DNA of 64,000 bases from Chitinophaga filiformis (GCF_023100805.1 NZ_CP095855.1:3947001-4011000); one strand, 5' to 3'. Numbered from the stretch's first letter, positions 33,696 through 43,897 are shown. Numbers and translations: made by a program. The notes: generated from the letters alone by a model not told the origin.

Positions 33696-35222
33696 TTAAT
33701 AATCCACCGCCTTCCCCGCATTCACCTGCCCGTAACCGAAATAGGCATCTTTACCTGAACTGCCATAATCATCAGCAGATCGTCTGAGAATAGCATCTAC
33801 GATCAGGGCATTGGTTCCCGGATGTTTACCATATATCAGGGCTATGAAAGCTGCGGCATGGGCGGTTGCCAGTGCAGAACCGTAGGCCCAGGAATCGTAA
33901 TACACTTCAGTATCAGGCACCCAGAAGCCGACATTGTAGATATAATTGAACAGGTATTCCCAATTGCCAAAACCTTCCACTTCCGCAACAGCGGTTGGAT
34001 CTGTCAGCGGACCATAATTGCCGCCGGGCGCACCGAAGCGGATGTACGACCTTCCATAATTGCTGAAGGAGGACGGTACGTATAAAGTGGTGTCCTGGTT
34101 AAAGCCCCAGCCATTAGGTCCGTTGGAGCCAATGCAAAGTACACCCAATGCAGCAGCGGGGTAGATAGTAAAATTCTTCTCCACATCAAAATTGTAGGGG
34201 TGTTGCGGATTATCGCCCGCCGGGGCTACCAGCGTAGCGCCCATCAGGTTTGCATAGAGTGTAGCCCGTGTTAGTGCAATAACGAGGTCACGGACATCGC
34301 GGTTGTATTCCACTACATAGTCATCACCGGGATAGTTGGGCGTACCGTTATCATCAGTGTAGGTCTTACGAGGCAGTTTACCGGCAACGTTCATCTCGAT
34401 CACTTTCGCACCACGATTCACGGCGTAAAAAATGCCATCTATCAAACTGCTCCAGGGGGCTTCATGGGTCATATCAGAGATCACTTTGATCAGTATGAGC
34501 TGGGTCTGGGGAGCGATGCCCACCACCCGTTTGCCATCGTGGGCTGCTGCAATGATACCTGCAGAAGCAGTTCCCTGGCTGAAATATTCTCTTTGTCCCT
34601 GGGGAGCGAATGGCTCTATTGTTTCATCAGGAATAAAGTTGTGGGTATCGACAATCTGGCTCATGATCTCGGGTTCGCGTATCAGGAAACCGCCGTCCAG
34701 TATAGCTACTTTTGCGCCATTGCCAAAATAGCCCTTGGCCCATGCCTGGTGGGCCTTTACGGATTGAAGGTCCCATTGCAGCACTCCATACGGGTCTCCT
34801 GAAGGCACACCGATGGCTTTTGCCGCCGTATTGCGGATGGCAGGAGACAGGTCGGCCCGTACCGCTTTGACAGGCACTTCCCAGTTAGTGGAAATGTCTA
34901 TCACTACGGATTGTACGCCAGCAATCTTCCGGGCCTTTGCCGGAAATGAAGGATCGGGTGTTTGTACATGAATAAGGCCCAGTTCCGGAATGATGTTTTT
35001 TACCTTGTACCCTGCGGCCTGCAGTTTTTCCAGTTTATCAGTAATGGGATCGAGTTGCTTTCCTTCTTCAGCAATGACAATAAAGCATCTGTCCTGCTGT
35101 TTGACGGGAACAGCTGTCTTCTCCTGCACAGGAAGATCTTTCACCTCTTTTTGGCAGGCGCTGACAACGAATAATGCCACCATCAGGATGACAACAATTG
35201 GCAATAGCGGCTTGTTTCTCAT
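33696..35222 (-). CDS. Lipoprotein with S8 subtilase fold lacking catalytic residues
   Basis: 508 residues. MVALFVVSAC is a lipobox (Cys23), so it is an envelope lipoprotein. An inhibitor-like prodomain spans about 45-110 (FIVIAEEGKQLDPITDKLEK, GLIHVQ). The S8 domain runs from VAILDGGF (Asp176 retained). The His motif reads SQGTASAG, with Gln216 for His; the oxyanion Asn site is PAGD (Asp337); and the Ser motif is GSALATAH, with Ala450 for Ser. It cannot be an ordinary serine protease, and probably binds peptides or proteins. The frame is open over its full length with normal composition. It is monocistronic; its upstream gap has tandem GAATGGTAAA units. Confidence 0.9.
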   Translation of the reverse strand: MRNKPLLPIVVILMVALFVVSACQKEVKDLPVQEKTAVPVKQQDRCFIVIAEEGKQLDPITDKLEKLQAAGYKVKNIIPELGLIHVQTPDPSFPAKARKIAGVQSVVIDISTNWEVPVKAVRADLSPAIRNTAAKAIGVPSGDPYGVLQWDLQSVKAHQAWAKGYFGNGAKVAILDGGFLIREPEIMSQIVDTHNFIPDETIEPFAPQGQREYFSQGTASAGIIAAAHDGKRVVGIAPQTQLILIKVISDMTHEAPWSSLIDGIFYAVNRGAKVIEMNVAGKLPRKTYTDDNGTPNYPGDDYVVEYNRDVRDLVIALTRATLYANLMGATLVAPAGDNPQHPYNFDVEKNFTIYPAAALGVLCIGSNGPNGWGFNQDTTLYVPSSFSNYGRSYIRFGAPGGNYGPLTDPTAVAEVEGFGNWEYLFNYIYNVGFWVPDTEVYYDSWAYGSALATAHAAAFIALIYGKHPGTNALIVDAILRRSADDYGSSGKDAYFGYGQVNAGKAVDY

Positions 35223-35557
35223 GGTAGTTCAATTGAATGGTAAATGAATGGTAAAGAATGAGGATAGATAATGAAATGTTGGGCTGGTAAGTTGCTGTAT
35301 GGATCGATGTTATGCTACCGGGGTAATTTTCGCTCAATATTATTGAGAATAAATCAATAAACCTAGTTTACTATATGACGATAATGTTTCCTTTTAACTT
35401 TCTACTGAATTGAGTAGTGGTATCCGGATTCGCCCAGCTACTTCGCGGTAGAAAAGCAACCCATATTTCCCCCACATATTATTTGCGGAAATCGATTGAA
35501 ATTCGTAATTTGTATGTGCAGACTAGCTATTATTCTCCAACATTCAATCCACGAATT

Positions 35558-36442
35558 ATGAACTCGAACAACTTTTCCGGTGAAGAATTAAATCCCTTGC
35601 AGAGCATAGAGCAATGGGAAGACGATGTGGTATTGCGCTATCCCGAGCCAGGGCTGGCGGAAACAGCCAAATCGAAAGAGGAATACAGGAATTATGACAA
35701 TCCCGGCAGGGACACAGTACGCGAGTTCTACCGCTTGAATCATAAGTACCAGACTTATGACTTCGTGCAGGAAAAGAAAAAAGAATTCCTGGCTTTCAGC
35801 AGAAAGGAAATGCCTGTATGGGGGGCGATGGAGTTCCTGAACACACTCGTGGATGATTCTGATCCCGATATTGAACTAGACCAGTTGCAGCACCTGTTGC
35901 AGACGGCGGAGGCGATCAGGGCCGATGGTCATCCTGACTGGTTCGTGCTGACCGGCTTTATTCACGATATGGGCAAGGTGCTTTGCCTGTTTGGTGAACC
36001 GCAATGGGCAGTAGTGGGAGATACCTTCCCGGTAGGTTGCCAGCACTCTGATAAAATAGTATATCCTGAATTCTTTGCTGACAATCCTGACGCAAAGGAT
36101 GAACGTTATAATACAAAGTACGGTGTATATAGTCCCAACTGCGGATTGAACGAAGTAGACATGTCATGGGGACATGATGAATATCTTTACCAGATGGTGA
36201 AAGATCATATGCCTGAACCAGCATTATACATGATCCGCTACCACTCTTTCTATGCACAGCATCGCGAAAACGCTTATGCGCATCTGATGAATGAGCATGA
36301 CCATGCCATGTTTGAATGGGTAAAGAAATTCAATCCGTACGATCTCTACTCAAAGAGTCCAAAACCTCCGGTTATAAGCGAATTAAAGCCATACTATGAG
36401 GATCTTATAGCAAAGTATTTACCTGCTACGATCAGGTTGTAA
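35558..36442 (+). CDS. myo-Inositol oxygenase (MIOX)
   Basis: 294 residues from ATG 35558, close to the roughly 285 of animal enzymes; the frame extends to 35417 but those residues are not family-like. An HD-type fold holds the mixed-valent di-iron site: His in LQHLLQTAEAIR, His-Asp in GFIHDMGKV, His in SWGHDEYLYQM, His in IRYHSFYAQH and Asp in FNPYDLYSK all match the animal ligands, and the loop EPQWAVVGDTFPVGC is nearly identical in style. It cleaves myo-inositol with O2 to D-glucuronate. Bacterial homologues are uncommon and mostly in Bacteroidota. It is flanked by its own terminator. Confidence 0.95.
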   Translation: MNSNNFSGEELNPLQSIEQWEDDVVLRYPEPGLAETAKSKEEYRNYDNPGRDTVREFYRLNHKYQTYDFVQEKKKEFLAFSRKEMPVWGAMEFLNTLVDDSDPDIELDQLQHLLQTAEAIRADGHPDWFVLTGFIHDMGKVLCLFGEPQWAVVGDTFPVGCQHSDKIVYPEFFADNPDAKDERYNTKYGVYSPNCGLNEVDMSWGHDEYLYQMVKDHMPEPALYMIRYHSFYAQHRENAYAHLMNEHDHAMFEWVKKFNPYDLYSKSPKPPVISELKPYYEDLIAKYLPATIRL

Positions 36443-36466
36443 ATTGCCATTTGTGTTTAAAAACGG

Positions 36467-36496
36467 AAAGGCAGACCTGTTATGGGTCTGCCTTTT
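36467..36496. terminator. Hairpin terminator between MIOX and the FAD/Fe-S dehydrogenase
   Basis: AAAGGCAGACC pairs with GGTCTGCCTTT around TGTTATG, with T and A runs on both sides; it serves two convergent genes. Confidence 0.9.
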
Positions 36497-36517
36497 ATTG
36501 TTTGTGATAATGTTCAG

Positions 36518-39448
36518 TTAAGTCAAAGCATCATACAGGATCTCTACAGGGTGCATAGATTTGCGGCCGGTACCGTCTTTAACCTGGTGCCTGCAACTGG
36601 TGCCCGGTGCTGCAATGATCGTTTCCTCTGCAGCATTACGTACCGCGGGGAACAATACCAGCTCACCGATCTGCATGGACAGCTCATAATGCTCTTTCTC
36701 ATATCCGAAAGAACCGGCCATACCGCAACAGCCGGAAGGAATGATCTCCACGGAATAGTTGGCAGGTAATGAGAGGATATTTTTACTGTGCAGTGGTGTG
36801 GACAATGCCTTTTGCTGACAATGACCATGCAGTTTGATCTGCCTTTTTTCGCTGGTAAAGAGCGTTGCAGGTATATTGCCGGCAGCGGCTTCCTTACTCA
36901 GGAATTCGTCTATCAGGAATACGTTGGGCGAAAGTTTTTTTGCCTTTTCACGCAGTTCCTCCCTCACCAGGTCAGGATATTCATCCCTGAAACTGAGAAT
37001 AGCAGATGGTTCTACACCCAACAAAGGCACATCGTTGCCGATCAGCTCACTAAAGATGCGAACGTTTTCTTCCGCAAAGTTGCGGGCTTTGCGCAGCAAT
37101 CCTTTTGACATCCAGGCGCGGGCGCTTTCAGGATGTTCGGTCATCTGTACATCATAGCCCAGTCGGTGCAACAGTTTAACGGCTTTGATACCGATATGCG
37201 TATCGTTGAAATTGGTGAACTCATCGCAGAAGAGATAAACCTTTTTCTTAACGGCGGATATTGGCGTCTTTTCGCGGGGCCACTGTTTCTTAAACCAGCT
37301 TCTGAGCGTGGTGGACTGCAACTCCGGCAGGGAGCGTTTCAGCGCGAAGCCGGAAGTTTTCTTAATCAGCTTGCCTGTAAGCGGCGTATTCACCATCCAG
37401 TTATAAATGCCCGGTGCTATAGTGGCAAGGCCATTCAGGCGGGTGAAATTACTGATCAGTTTTGCCCGGAACGGAACGCCGTTGGCATCGTGATAATGCT
37501 GGAGGAATTCCATTTTCAGCTTGGCCATGTCCACGTTGGAAGGACATTCTGATTTACAGCCTTTACAAGCCAGGCAGAGGTCCAGTACTTCGTAGATCTC
37601 TTTATGATCGAAACGGTTCTCTTTATTGGAATGTGTCAGGAACTCACGCAGGATGTTTGCCCTGGCACGTGTCGTATCTTTTTCGTTGCGGGTAGCCATA
37701 TAGCTGGGGCACATGGTACCGCCGCTTTTCTCGGTCTTACGGCAGTCGCCCGAGCCATTACATTGCTCCGCATGCTGGAGGATGGTCTGCTGCGGGAAGT
37801 GGAACACGGTCTTCAGCTGAGGGGCTTTCTGTCCGGGCTCATACCGCAGCATGCTGTTCATGCTGGGGGTATCAACGATCTTATTGGGATTGAAGATGTT
37901 TTCCGGGTCCCAGGTATATTTCAGCTCACGTAAGAGGGCATAGTTTTTCTCCCCGATCATCTGGCGGATGAATTCACCACGCAGGCGGCCGTCGCCATGT
38001 TCTCCGCTGAGTGAGCCTTTATATTTCTTTACAAGGGTGGCTATTTCTTCTGCGATCTTCCTGAACAGGAGATTACCTTCCGGCGTTTTCAGGTTGATGA
38101 TAGGGCGGAGGTGTATCTCACCGCTGCCGGCATGCGCATAGTGAACGCTGTAGAGGCCATATTGCTTCAGGATCTCGTTAAAATCGCGGATATAGGCCGG
38201 GAGGTCATAGATGTCGATAGCGGTGTCTTCGATCACGGGAACGGCCTTTTCGTCGCCTGGCAGGTTACTGAGCAATCCCAGGCCGGCTTTACGCAGCGTC
38301 CAGATCTTTTTGGTGTCGTCGCCAAACAGCAGGGGGAAGTGATATCCCAGTCCGGCTGCCTGCAATTCTGCAGTGAGGCGGTTGGCCACTTCGGTGATGG
38401 CATCCCGGTTGTCGCGGCAGAACTCCACTACGAGGATGGCACCGGGGTCGCCTTGTACGAAGAAGCGGTTTTTGCTCTGTTCAATATTGTCTTTGGTACA
38501 TTCCAGGATGTAGTGGTCGATCAGTTCACTGGCGCTGGGTTTATATTGCATGGCAATAATATTGGCGCGCAGGGATTCATCGATGCTGTTGAAATGTATG
38601 CAGAGCAACCCGGTTTCTTTGGGTGGCAGTGGAGATATGTTCAGTTTGATCTCTGTCAGGAAGGCCAGGGTACCTTCAGAACCGGCAATCAGTTTACAGA
38701 AGTTGAAGTCTTCTTTACCCGCAGTGAAGGGCGCTGTTTCCAGCAACAGGTCGATGGCATACCCCGTGTTACGGCGGGTAATGCTGGGTTTGGGAAATTC
38801 CCGGCGGATCTCTTCCTGGTTGCTGTGGTTGCCCAGCAGGGTACGGATCTGCCGGTATACGGTCGTTTCCAGGCGGCCGTCGTTCTTTTCGCAGCGGGCA
38901 TGGAACTCGTCTGTTGAAATGGTATTGAAGACCACGTCCGACCCATCGCTGAGGATGGCCTTTACTTCCAGAAGGTGTTCACGGGTACTGCCGTACACGA
39001 CGGAGTTGGAACCGCAGGAGTTATTGCCGACCATTCCCCCGATCATCGCCCTGTTGGCGGTAGAGGTTTCTGGTCCGAAGTAGAAGCCATAGGGTTTGAG
39101 GAACATGTTCAGCTCGTCTCTGATAACGCCTGGCTGCACCCTTACCCAATGTTCTTCTGTATTGATTTCCAATATTTTAGTGAAAGTTCTTGAAACATCT
39201 ACTATAATCCCGTTTCCAACTACCTGTCCTGCGAGAGAGGTACCGGCAGTACGGGGAATGAGCGAGGTTTTATTGGCGCGGGCGAAGGCGATCAATGTTT
39301 TGATATCCTGTTCATTTGCCGGAATCGCCACGGCCAGTGGCATTTCACGGTAGGCTGATGCATCGGTGGCGTATAGGGTACGCATGGTGTCATCGTCATA
39401 TAGTGTACCCGTCAGATCACGGGCCAATCCCCTAAGCTTATCTCGCAT
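36518..39448 (-). CDS. FAD-linked oxidase fused to Fe-S/CCG domains (D-2-hydroxyacid dehydrogenase, YdiJ-like)
   Basis: 976 residues. Residues about 35-450 are a PCMH-type FAD domain (PRTAGTSLAGQVVGNGIIVD, NNSCGSNSVVYGSTREH) and FAD-oxidase C domain. Residues about 540-650 carry ferredoxin-type clusters (CNGSGDCRKTEKSGGTMCPS and CLACKGCKSECP). The C-terminal part has CCG motifs (GHCQQKA, IPSGCCGMAGSFGYEKEHY). The layout is like E. coli YdiJ (D-2-hydroxyglutarate dehydrogenase) and D-lactate dehydrogenases that pass electrons to quinone. The exact acid is unknown. It is monocistronic. Confidence 0.92.
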   Translation of the reverse strand: MRDKLRGLARDLTGTLYDDDTMRTLYATDASAYREMPLAVAIPANEQDIKTLIAFARANKTSLIPRTAGTSLAGQVVGNGIIVDVSRTFTKILEINTEEHWVRVQPGVIRDELNMFLKPYGFYFGPETSTANRAMIGGMVGNNSCGSNSVVYGSTREHLLEVKAILSDGSDVVFNTISTDEFHARCEKNDGRLETTVYRQIRTLLGNHSNQEEIRREFPKPSITRRNTGYAIDLLLETAPFTAGKEDFNFCKLIAGSEGTLAFLTEIKLNISPLPPKETGLLCIHFNSIDESLRANIIAMQYKPSASELIDHYILECTKDNIEQSKNRFFVQGDPGAILVVEFCRDNRDAITEVANRLTAELQAAGLGYHFPLLFGDDTKKIWTLRKAGLGLLSNLPGDEKAVPVIEDTAIDIYDLPAYIRDFNEILKQYGLYSVHYAHAGSGEIHLRPIINLKTPEGNLLFRKIAEEIATLVKKYKGSLSGEHGDGRLRGEFIRQMIGEKNYALLRELKYTWDPENIFNPNKIVDTPSMNSMLRYEPGQKAPQLKTVFHFPQQTILQHAEQCNGSGDCRKTEKSGGTMCPSYMATRNEKDTTRARANILREFLTHSNKENRFDHKEIYEVLDLCLACKGCKSECPSNVDMAKLKMEFLQHYHDANGVPFRAKLISNFTRLNGLATIAPGIYNWMVNTPLTGKLIKKTSGFALKRSLPELQSTTLRSWFKKQWPREKTPISAVKKKVYLFCDEFTNFNDTHIGIKAVKLLHRLGYDVQMTEHPESARAWMSKGLLRKARNFAEENVRIFSELIGNDVPLLGVEPSAILSFRDEYPDLVREELREKAKKLSPNVFLIDEFLSKEAAAGNIPATLFTSEKRQIKLHGHCQQKALSTPLHSKNILSLPANYSVEIIPSGCCGMAGSFGYEKEHYELSMQIGELVLFPAVRNAAEETIIAAPGTSCRHQVKDGTGRKSMHPVEILYDALT

Positions 39449-39601
39449 ATTATTAAACTTCCCTTTTCAGAGAGTAAAATTAATATTTAGAAAATTGGGA
39501 CACAACTACAATTCGAATTAAGTTCCATTGCCGCCGCGCGCCGGCTGCAGGAAAAACCGGCTATTCTTTGCCTGACTATCGTCTTCGACGCGTCGGTCGC
39601 A

Positions 39602-40510
39602 TCAGAACAAGCTATTCTGCTGTGCAATGAAGGTCGGTTTCTGTAATTGTATACCGCATACCTCCTTGAACTTGTCCACCAGGTAGACGGTCAGCTCGGG
39701 CGAATAGGCCTCGTCATGCATGTGCATGAAGAAATACAGCTCTTTCAGGCCATGTTGCAGCCAGTAGTGCATACGGTTCACCCAGTCGTCGATGCGGACA
39801 TAGTCGGTCGGGTGCAGGCTGTTGCCCACAAAGCGGATAAAAGCTTTCGGAATGGGCATGTGCATGTGCGCACAATCGCGCCGGCCGGAAGTATCGGTGA
39901 TGATAGCGCCTACATTGAGTTTATGCAGGGTGCTGAATAGTTCCTCTCTTGTGGTGGCGTCGCTGAACCAATCAGGGTGACGTACCTCGAGGAAGAACTG
40001 CAGGTCTTTCGGCAGGCTTTCCAGGTAACGGAACAGGTTGTCCTTTCTTTTTGGAGAATATTTATCGCTTACCTGCAGAAAGATAGGTCCCAGGTGCTCG
40101 CCAAAGGCAAGAATACCTTCCAGGAAGGAGGTAGTCTGGAGGCTGGCATCTATGAGGTTGCTGTAATGACTGATAGACTGCGGCACTTTGGGGCAGAACT
40201 TAAAATCTTTGCCCCGGGCACGAATATCCCATTTTTCGATAGCGTCAGGGCCATAGATCTTATAATGAGTGGCGTTGAGTTCAATGCTGTTGTAATGATG
40301 TACATATTCATCCAGGAAATTGGCCTCCTTGGTGCCTTTGGGATAGATCTTGCCGATCCATTCCTTGCGGCCCCATTTAGCACAACCCAGGTAGATCTTC
40401 GGTTGCTTAACTGGGTTTCCCCTGAGGGCTATTTTATTAAAGGCCGGTTCTGCCGGCAGTTTGAAATCTATTTCATCCAGCAGGGCCGGATCAACACGAC
40501 CAAAATCCAT
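39602..40510 (-). CDS. DUF72 family protein (YecE-like TIM barrel)
   Basis: 302 residues from ATG 40510 (an upstream ATG at 40591 adds a non-family leader). IYLGCAKWGRKEWIGKIYPK, YNSIELNATHYKI, FKFCPKVPQSISHY, FFLEVRHPDWF and FFMHMHDEAYSPELT are the DUF72 motifs. The fold resembles endonuclease IV barrels but the reaction is unknown. It is monocistronic and divergent from glgA. Confidence 0.9.
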   Translation of the reverse strand: MDFGRVDPALLDEIDFKLPAEPAFNKIALRGNPVKQPKIYLGCAKWGRKEWIGKIYPKGTKEANFLDEYVHHYNSIELNATHYKIYGPDAIEKWDIRARGKDFKFCPKVPQSISHYSNLIDASLQTTSFLEGILAFGEHLGPIFLQVSDKYSPKRKDNLFRYLESLPKDLQFFLEVRHPDWFSDATTREELFSTLHKLNVGAIITDTSGRRDCAHMHMPIPKAFIRFVGNSLHPTDYVRIDDWVNRMHYWLQHGLKELYFFMHMHDEAYSPELTVYLVDKFKEVCGIQLQKPTFIAQQNSLF

Positions 40511-40818
40511 AGTGAAGTGAATCTTTCTCCGAAGGTAATGCATTATGCTTTTATATGCAGTATTCCGCATTCCGGGGCCTGCCTGCCCCATATGAGGGAA
40601 GAATGGGACAATAACAGGAGCCTAACTGTAACGGGGGGATTAAAAAAACGCCTGTTCAAATATGACGTTATATAAAGAGATTGGTTTAAATTACGCCACA
40701 CTTCAGGATTTAAATCAGCAGCGTATTGCAGGACGGGCGCACTTAAATAAAGTTTGGAGAATCCTTTGTAATATGCTTTTTCCAAGGTAATTTAAAAGAA
40801 CAGTTATAATCGTTTAGC

Positions 40819-42255
40819 ATGGAGATTTTACACGTTAGCGCGGAGTGCTACCCTGTAGCCAAGGTAGGAGGTTTGGCAGATGTGGTTGGGGCATTGCCCA
40901 AGTACCAGTTCCAGGCAGGGCATATAGCCAAGGTGGTGATGCCTGCATACAATACCCGTTTCTTTCACACACACGAATTCGAGCTGGTACACCAGGGAGG
41001 TTGCTGGTTAGGACACAATTGGTACCACTTCAATGTATGGAGGGAGGTAACCAACCTGCTTGGATTTGACCTGTACATGATCGATATCCCAGGGCTGCTG
41101 GACACAGAAAGAGTATACGGTTATTACAATGATACAGAACGTTTTCTCGCCTTCCAGGTAGCCGTACTTGACTGGCTGAATGAATGGCAGCATCAGCCGG
41201 ATGTTGTGCATGTGCACGATCATCACACCGGATTGATCCCATTCATGATGACCCACGCCTACAAGTATGAGCGTTTAAGGAATATAGCTACTGTTTTAAC
41301 GATACATAATGCGCAATACCAGGGACAGTTTGGCTGGGACAGGTTGTACCAGTTGCCGGGCTTCGACCTCTGGAAAGCCGGATTGCTGGGCTGGGATGGC
41401 GCCATTAACCCACTTGCCGCAGCTATAAAATGCGCCTGGCGGTTCACCACGGTATCGCCCAGTTACCTCGAAGAATTGTATAACGGTGCCAACGGCCTGG
41501 AGAATTTACTGAACTATGAAAGGGGGAAAGCTGTTGGTATATTGAACGGTATAGATACTGTAGTATGGGACCCCGCTACAGACCCTATGTTACCAGTCAA
41601 CTATGACAAGCAGACATTCATAGAAGGAAAGCGCGACCTAAAGCAACAATTATGTGCGCAATTCAACCTCAATCCGGAACTCCCGCTGATATCCTTTATT
41701 GGCCGTCTCGTAGGGGAAAAAGGTGCAGATCTGCTGCCGGAAATCATTGGCAGATCTATCTATGAGCAGAAACAACAGGTGAATTTTCTCTTGTTGGGAA
41801 GTGGAGACCCACATGTGGAATGGTCATTGCAACAAACAAGAATATACACCGAAGCCAATTTTAATGTGCAGTTTGGATATGACGAGGCACTGTCACATAG
41901 AATATACGCAGGCAGTGACTTTTTGCTGATGCCAAGCAGGGTGGAACCATGCGGATTGAACCAGATGTATGCATTGCGTTACGGTACAGTTCCCATTGTT
42001 CGTAGTGTAGGAGGATTAAAAGATACTGTGACAGACTTCGGTGACCCCAACGGATTTGGCATCCGTTTTATACATGCAGCGGCATGGGATGCCTGTCTCG
42101 CAGTAGGTAGAGCTGTTGAGCTATATGAAGACACTGCAAAATTGCATGATATCTGCGAAACCATTATGCAGCTTGACCATTCGTGGGACACTGCGGCAGC
42201 GGAATACCTGCAATTATACAGCTCAATAGTACATAAACCAGCACCCAAAAACTGA
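40819..42255 (+). CDS. glgA: Glycogen synthase (GT5)
   Basis: 478 residues, full length. EILHVSAECYPVAKVGGLADVVGALP holds the KxGGL ADP-glucose motif (split here for description), VVHVHDHHTGLIP and TIHNAQYQGQFGW are N-domain motifs, and ISFIGRLVGEKGADLLPE and MPSRVEPCGLNQMYALRYGT carry the catalytic Glu and C-domain. It transfers glucose from ADP-glucose to a growing alpha-1,4 glucan. It is 19 bp before glgC, so the two are one operon. The leader (from 40511) shows no clear promoter match. Confidence 0.95.
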   Translation: MEILHVSAECYPVAKVGGLADVVGALPKYQFQAGHIAKVVMPAYNTRFFHTHEFELVHQGGCWLGHNWYHFNVWREVTNLLGFDLYMIDIPGLLDTERVYGYYNDTERFLAFQVAVLDWLNEWQHQPDVVHVHDHHTGLIPFMMTHAYKYERLRNIATVLTIHNAQYQGQFGWDRLYQLPGFDLWKAGLLGWDGAINPLAAAIKCAWRFTTVSPSYLEELYNGANGLENLLNYERGKAVGILNGIDTVVWDPATDPMLPVNYDKQTFIEGKRDLKQQLCAQFNLNPELPLISFIGRLVGEKGADLLPEIIGRSIYEQKQQVNFLLLGSGDPHVEWSLQQTRIYTEANFNVQFGYDEALSHRIYAGSDFLLMPSRVEPCGLNQMYALRYGTVPIVRSVGGLKDTVTDFGDPNGFGIRFIHAAAWDACLAVGRAVELYEDTAKLHDICETIMQLDHSWDTAAAEYLQLYSSIVHKPAPKN

Positions 42256-42273
42256 AACAAAGAATCGTAATAT

Positions 42274-43548
42274 ATGTCTAACGCAGTTATCTCCCTTATC
42301 TTAGGCGGCGGCTCCGGTACCCGCTTGTATCCTCTTACGCGCAAGCGATCAAAGCCTGCCGTACCTGTTGCCGGTAAATACCGCCTGGTGGATATTCCCA
42401 TTTCGAATTGTCTGAACGCAGATATGAACCGTATTTTCGTGCTGACCCAGTTCAACTCTGCGTCGCTGAATAAGCACATCAAAAATACCTACCATTTCAG
42501 CCACTTCAGCAAGGCATTTGTAGATATCCTGGCTGCGGAACAAACGCCCGACAACCCAACCTGGTACCAGGGTACTGCCGACGCTGTGCGCCAGTGCCTT
42601 CACCATATTGACAACTACGAATTTGAATATGTGCTCATCCTTTCGGGCGACCAGCTCTACCAGATGGATTTCCGCGAAATGCTCCAGCATCACATAGAAA
42701 GCCAGGCAGAAGTTTCTATTGCCACCATACCGGTGAATGCAAAGGATGCGTCTGACTTCGGTATCCTGAAAACGGATGATAAGGGGATGATCACTTCTTT
42801 TACAGAAAAGCCCAAACAGGATGTATTGTCTCCCTGGGCCTCGCCGGTAAGCGAGGAAATGCAGCAGGAAGGCAGGGTCTACCTGGCCAGCATGGGTATC
42901 TACATATTCAGCCGTCAAACGCTATACGACCTGCTGAATGGCCAGGAAGCAGCCACCGATTTCGGTAAGGAGCTGATCCCTTATGCTATCAATGCCGATA
43001 TGAAAGTAGTGAGCTATCAGTATACCGGTTACTGGACAGATATCGGTAATATCAGCTCTTTCTGGGAAGCCAATCTCGGCCTGACGGATGAGATACCAAA
43101 ATTCAACCTCTTCGATGAATCCCAGATCATCTATTCCCGCGCGCGTATGCTGCCGCCTGCAAAGATCTCAGGTACCCTGAAGAATACCGTCATCTCCGAT
43201 GGTAGTATCATTCTGGACAGTCACCTGGAACGCTGTGTTGTCGGTATCAGGACCCGCATTGGCCGGAACTCCGTTATTACCAACAGCTATGTGATGGGAA
43301 GTGATTTCTACCAGACGCTGGAAGACCTGGAAAAGGCCCAGGCCAAAGGGCATCCGCCAATGGGAATAGGAGATAACTGCCGTATCAATAATGCCATTAT
43401 AGACAAGAACTGTAGTATCGGGAATAACGTGTCGATCAATGTGAGTGGCAATGTGCTGCCCGATGGCGACCATGAGCTGTACGCTGTGAAGGATGGTATT
43501 GTGGTGATCAAGAACGGCATGGTATTGCCGGATGGATTTGTGATCTAG
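42274..43548 (+). CDS. glgC: Glucose-1-phosphate adenylyltransferase
   Basis: 424 residues. SLILGGGSGTRLYPLTRKRSKPAVPVAGKYR is the nucleotidyltransferase loop (residues 7-37, described by its GGGxGTRL and KPAVP parts), ILSGDQLYQMDF the metal aspartate, SDFGILK and FTEKP the sugar-phosphate contacts, and GYWTDIGNISSFWEANL the G1P site. A left-handed beta-helix closes the protein. It makes ADP-glucose for GlgA; family members are usually controlled by glycolytic intermediates. It ends at a strong hairpin terminator. Confidence 0.95.
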   Translation: MSNAVISLILGGGSGTRLYPLTRKRSKPAVPVAGKYRLVDIPISNCLNADMNRIFVLTQFNSASLNKHIKNTYHFSHFSKAFVDILAAEQTPDNPTWYQGTADAVRQCLHHIDNYEFEYVLILSGDQLYQMDFREMLQHHIESQAEVSIATIPVNAKDASDFGILKTDDKGMITSFTEKPKQDVLSPWASPVSEEMQQEGRVYLASMGIYIFSRQTLYDLLNGQEAATDFGKELIPYAINADMKVVSYQYTGYWTDIGNISSFWEANLGLTDEIPKFNLFDESQIIYSRARMLPPAKISGTLKNTVISDGSIILDSHLERCVVGIRTRIGRNSVITNSYVMGSDFYQTLEDLEKAQAKGHPPMGIGDNCRINNAIIDKNCSIGNNVSINVSGNVLPDGDHELYAVKDGIVVIKNGMVLPDGFVI

Positions 43549-43569
43549 CATAACGATGTATATAAAATA

Positions 43570-43603
43570 AAAAGCCTCCGGGAGTTACTTCCCGGGGGCT
43601 TTT
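43570..43603. terminator. glgC hairpin terminator
   Basis: AAAAGCCTCCGGGA pairs with TCCCGGGGGCTTTT (one G-T wobble) around a short loop, flanked by A/T runs. The remaining 290 bp to the next gene hold a short ATTCGTAATTCGTAATT repeat near 43822 and a promoter-like TACCTTCG but no gene. Confidence 0.9.
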
Positions 43604-43862
43604 ATATTTAGCAGTGTCGCATGATTCAGCATGAGATGTCCGTCAACGCCTTTCTGAATGTTGAACGGGCCTTGTCAGGTGAATACAGGTCAGCGCGGGA
43701 TTAAATACTGTCAGGGGCACCGAGAGCTGAAGGTTCGTCGTTTCTATCTGAACTTATGTTGTATCTGCAACTAATCAGGCCCTTATCTTTTCATGACGTT
43801 TTCCGCTCCTTCCATATTTTAACCATTCGTAATTCGTAATTGATGATTCGTGATTCATTCCC

Positions 43863-43870
43863 TACCTTCG
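43863..43870 (+). promoter_or_regulatory. Promoter-like TACCTTCG before bshC
   Basis: It differs from TAnnTTTG at one base and is followed by 27 bp to the ATG at 43898. Support is weak because of the mismatch. Confidence 0.35.
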
Positions 43871-43897
43871 TGCATCAAAAGAATCAGCGCTTAGCGT

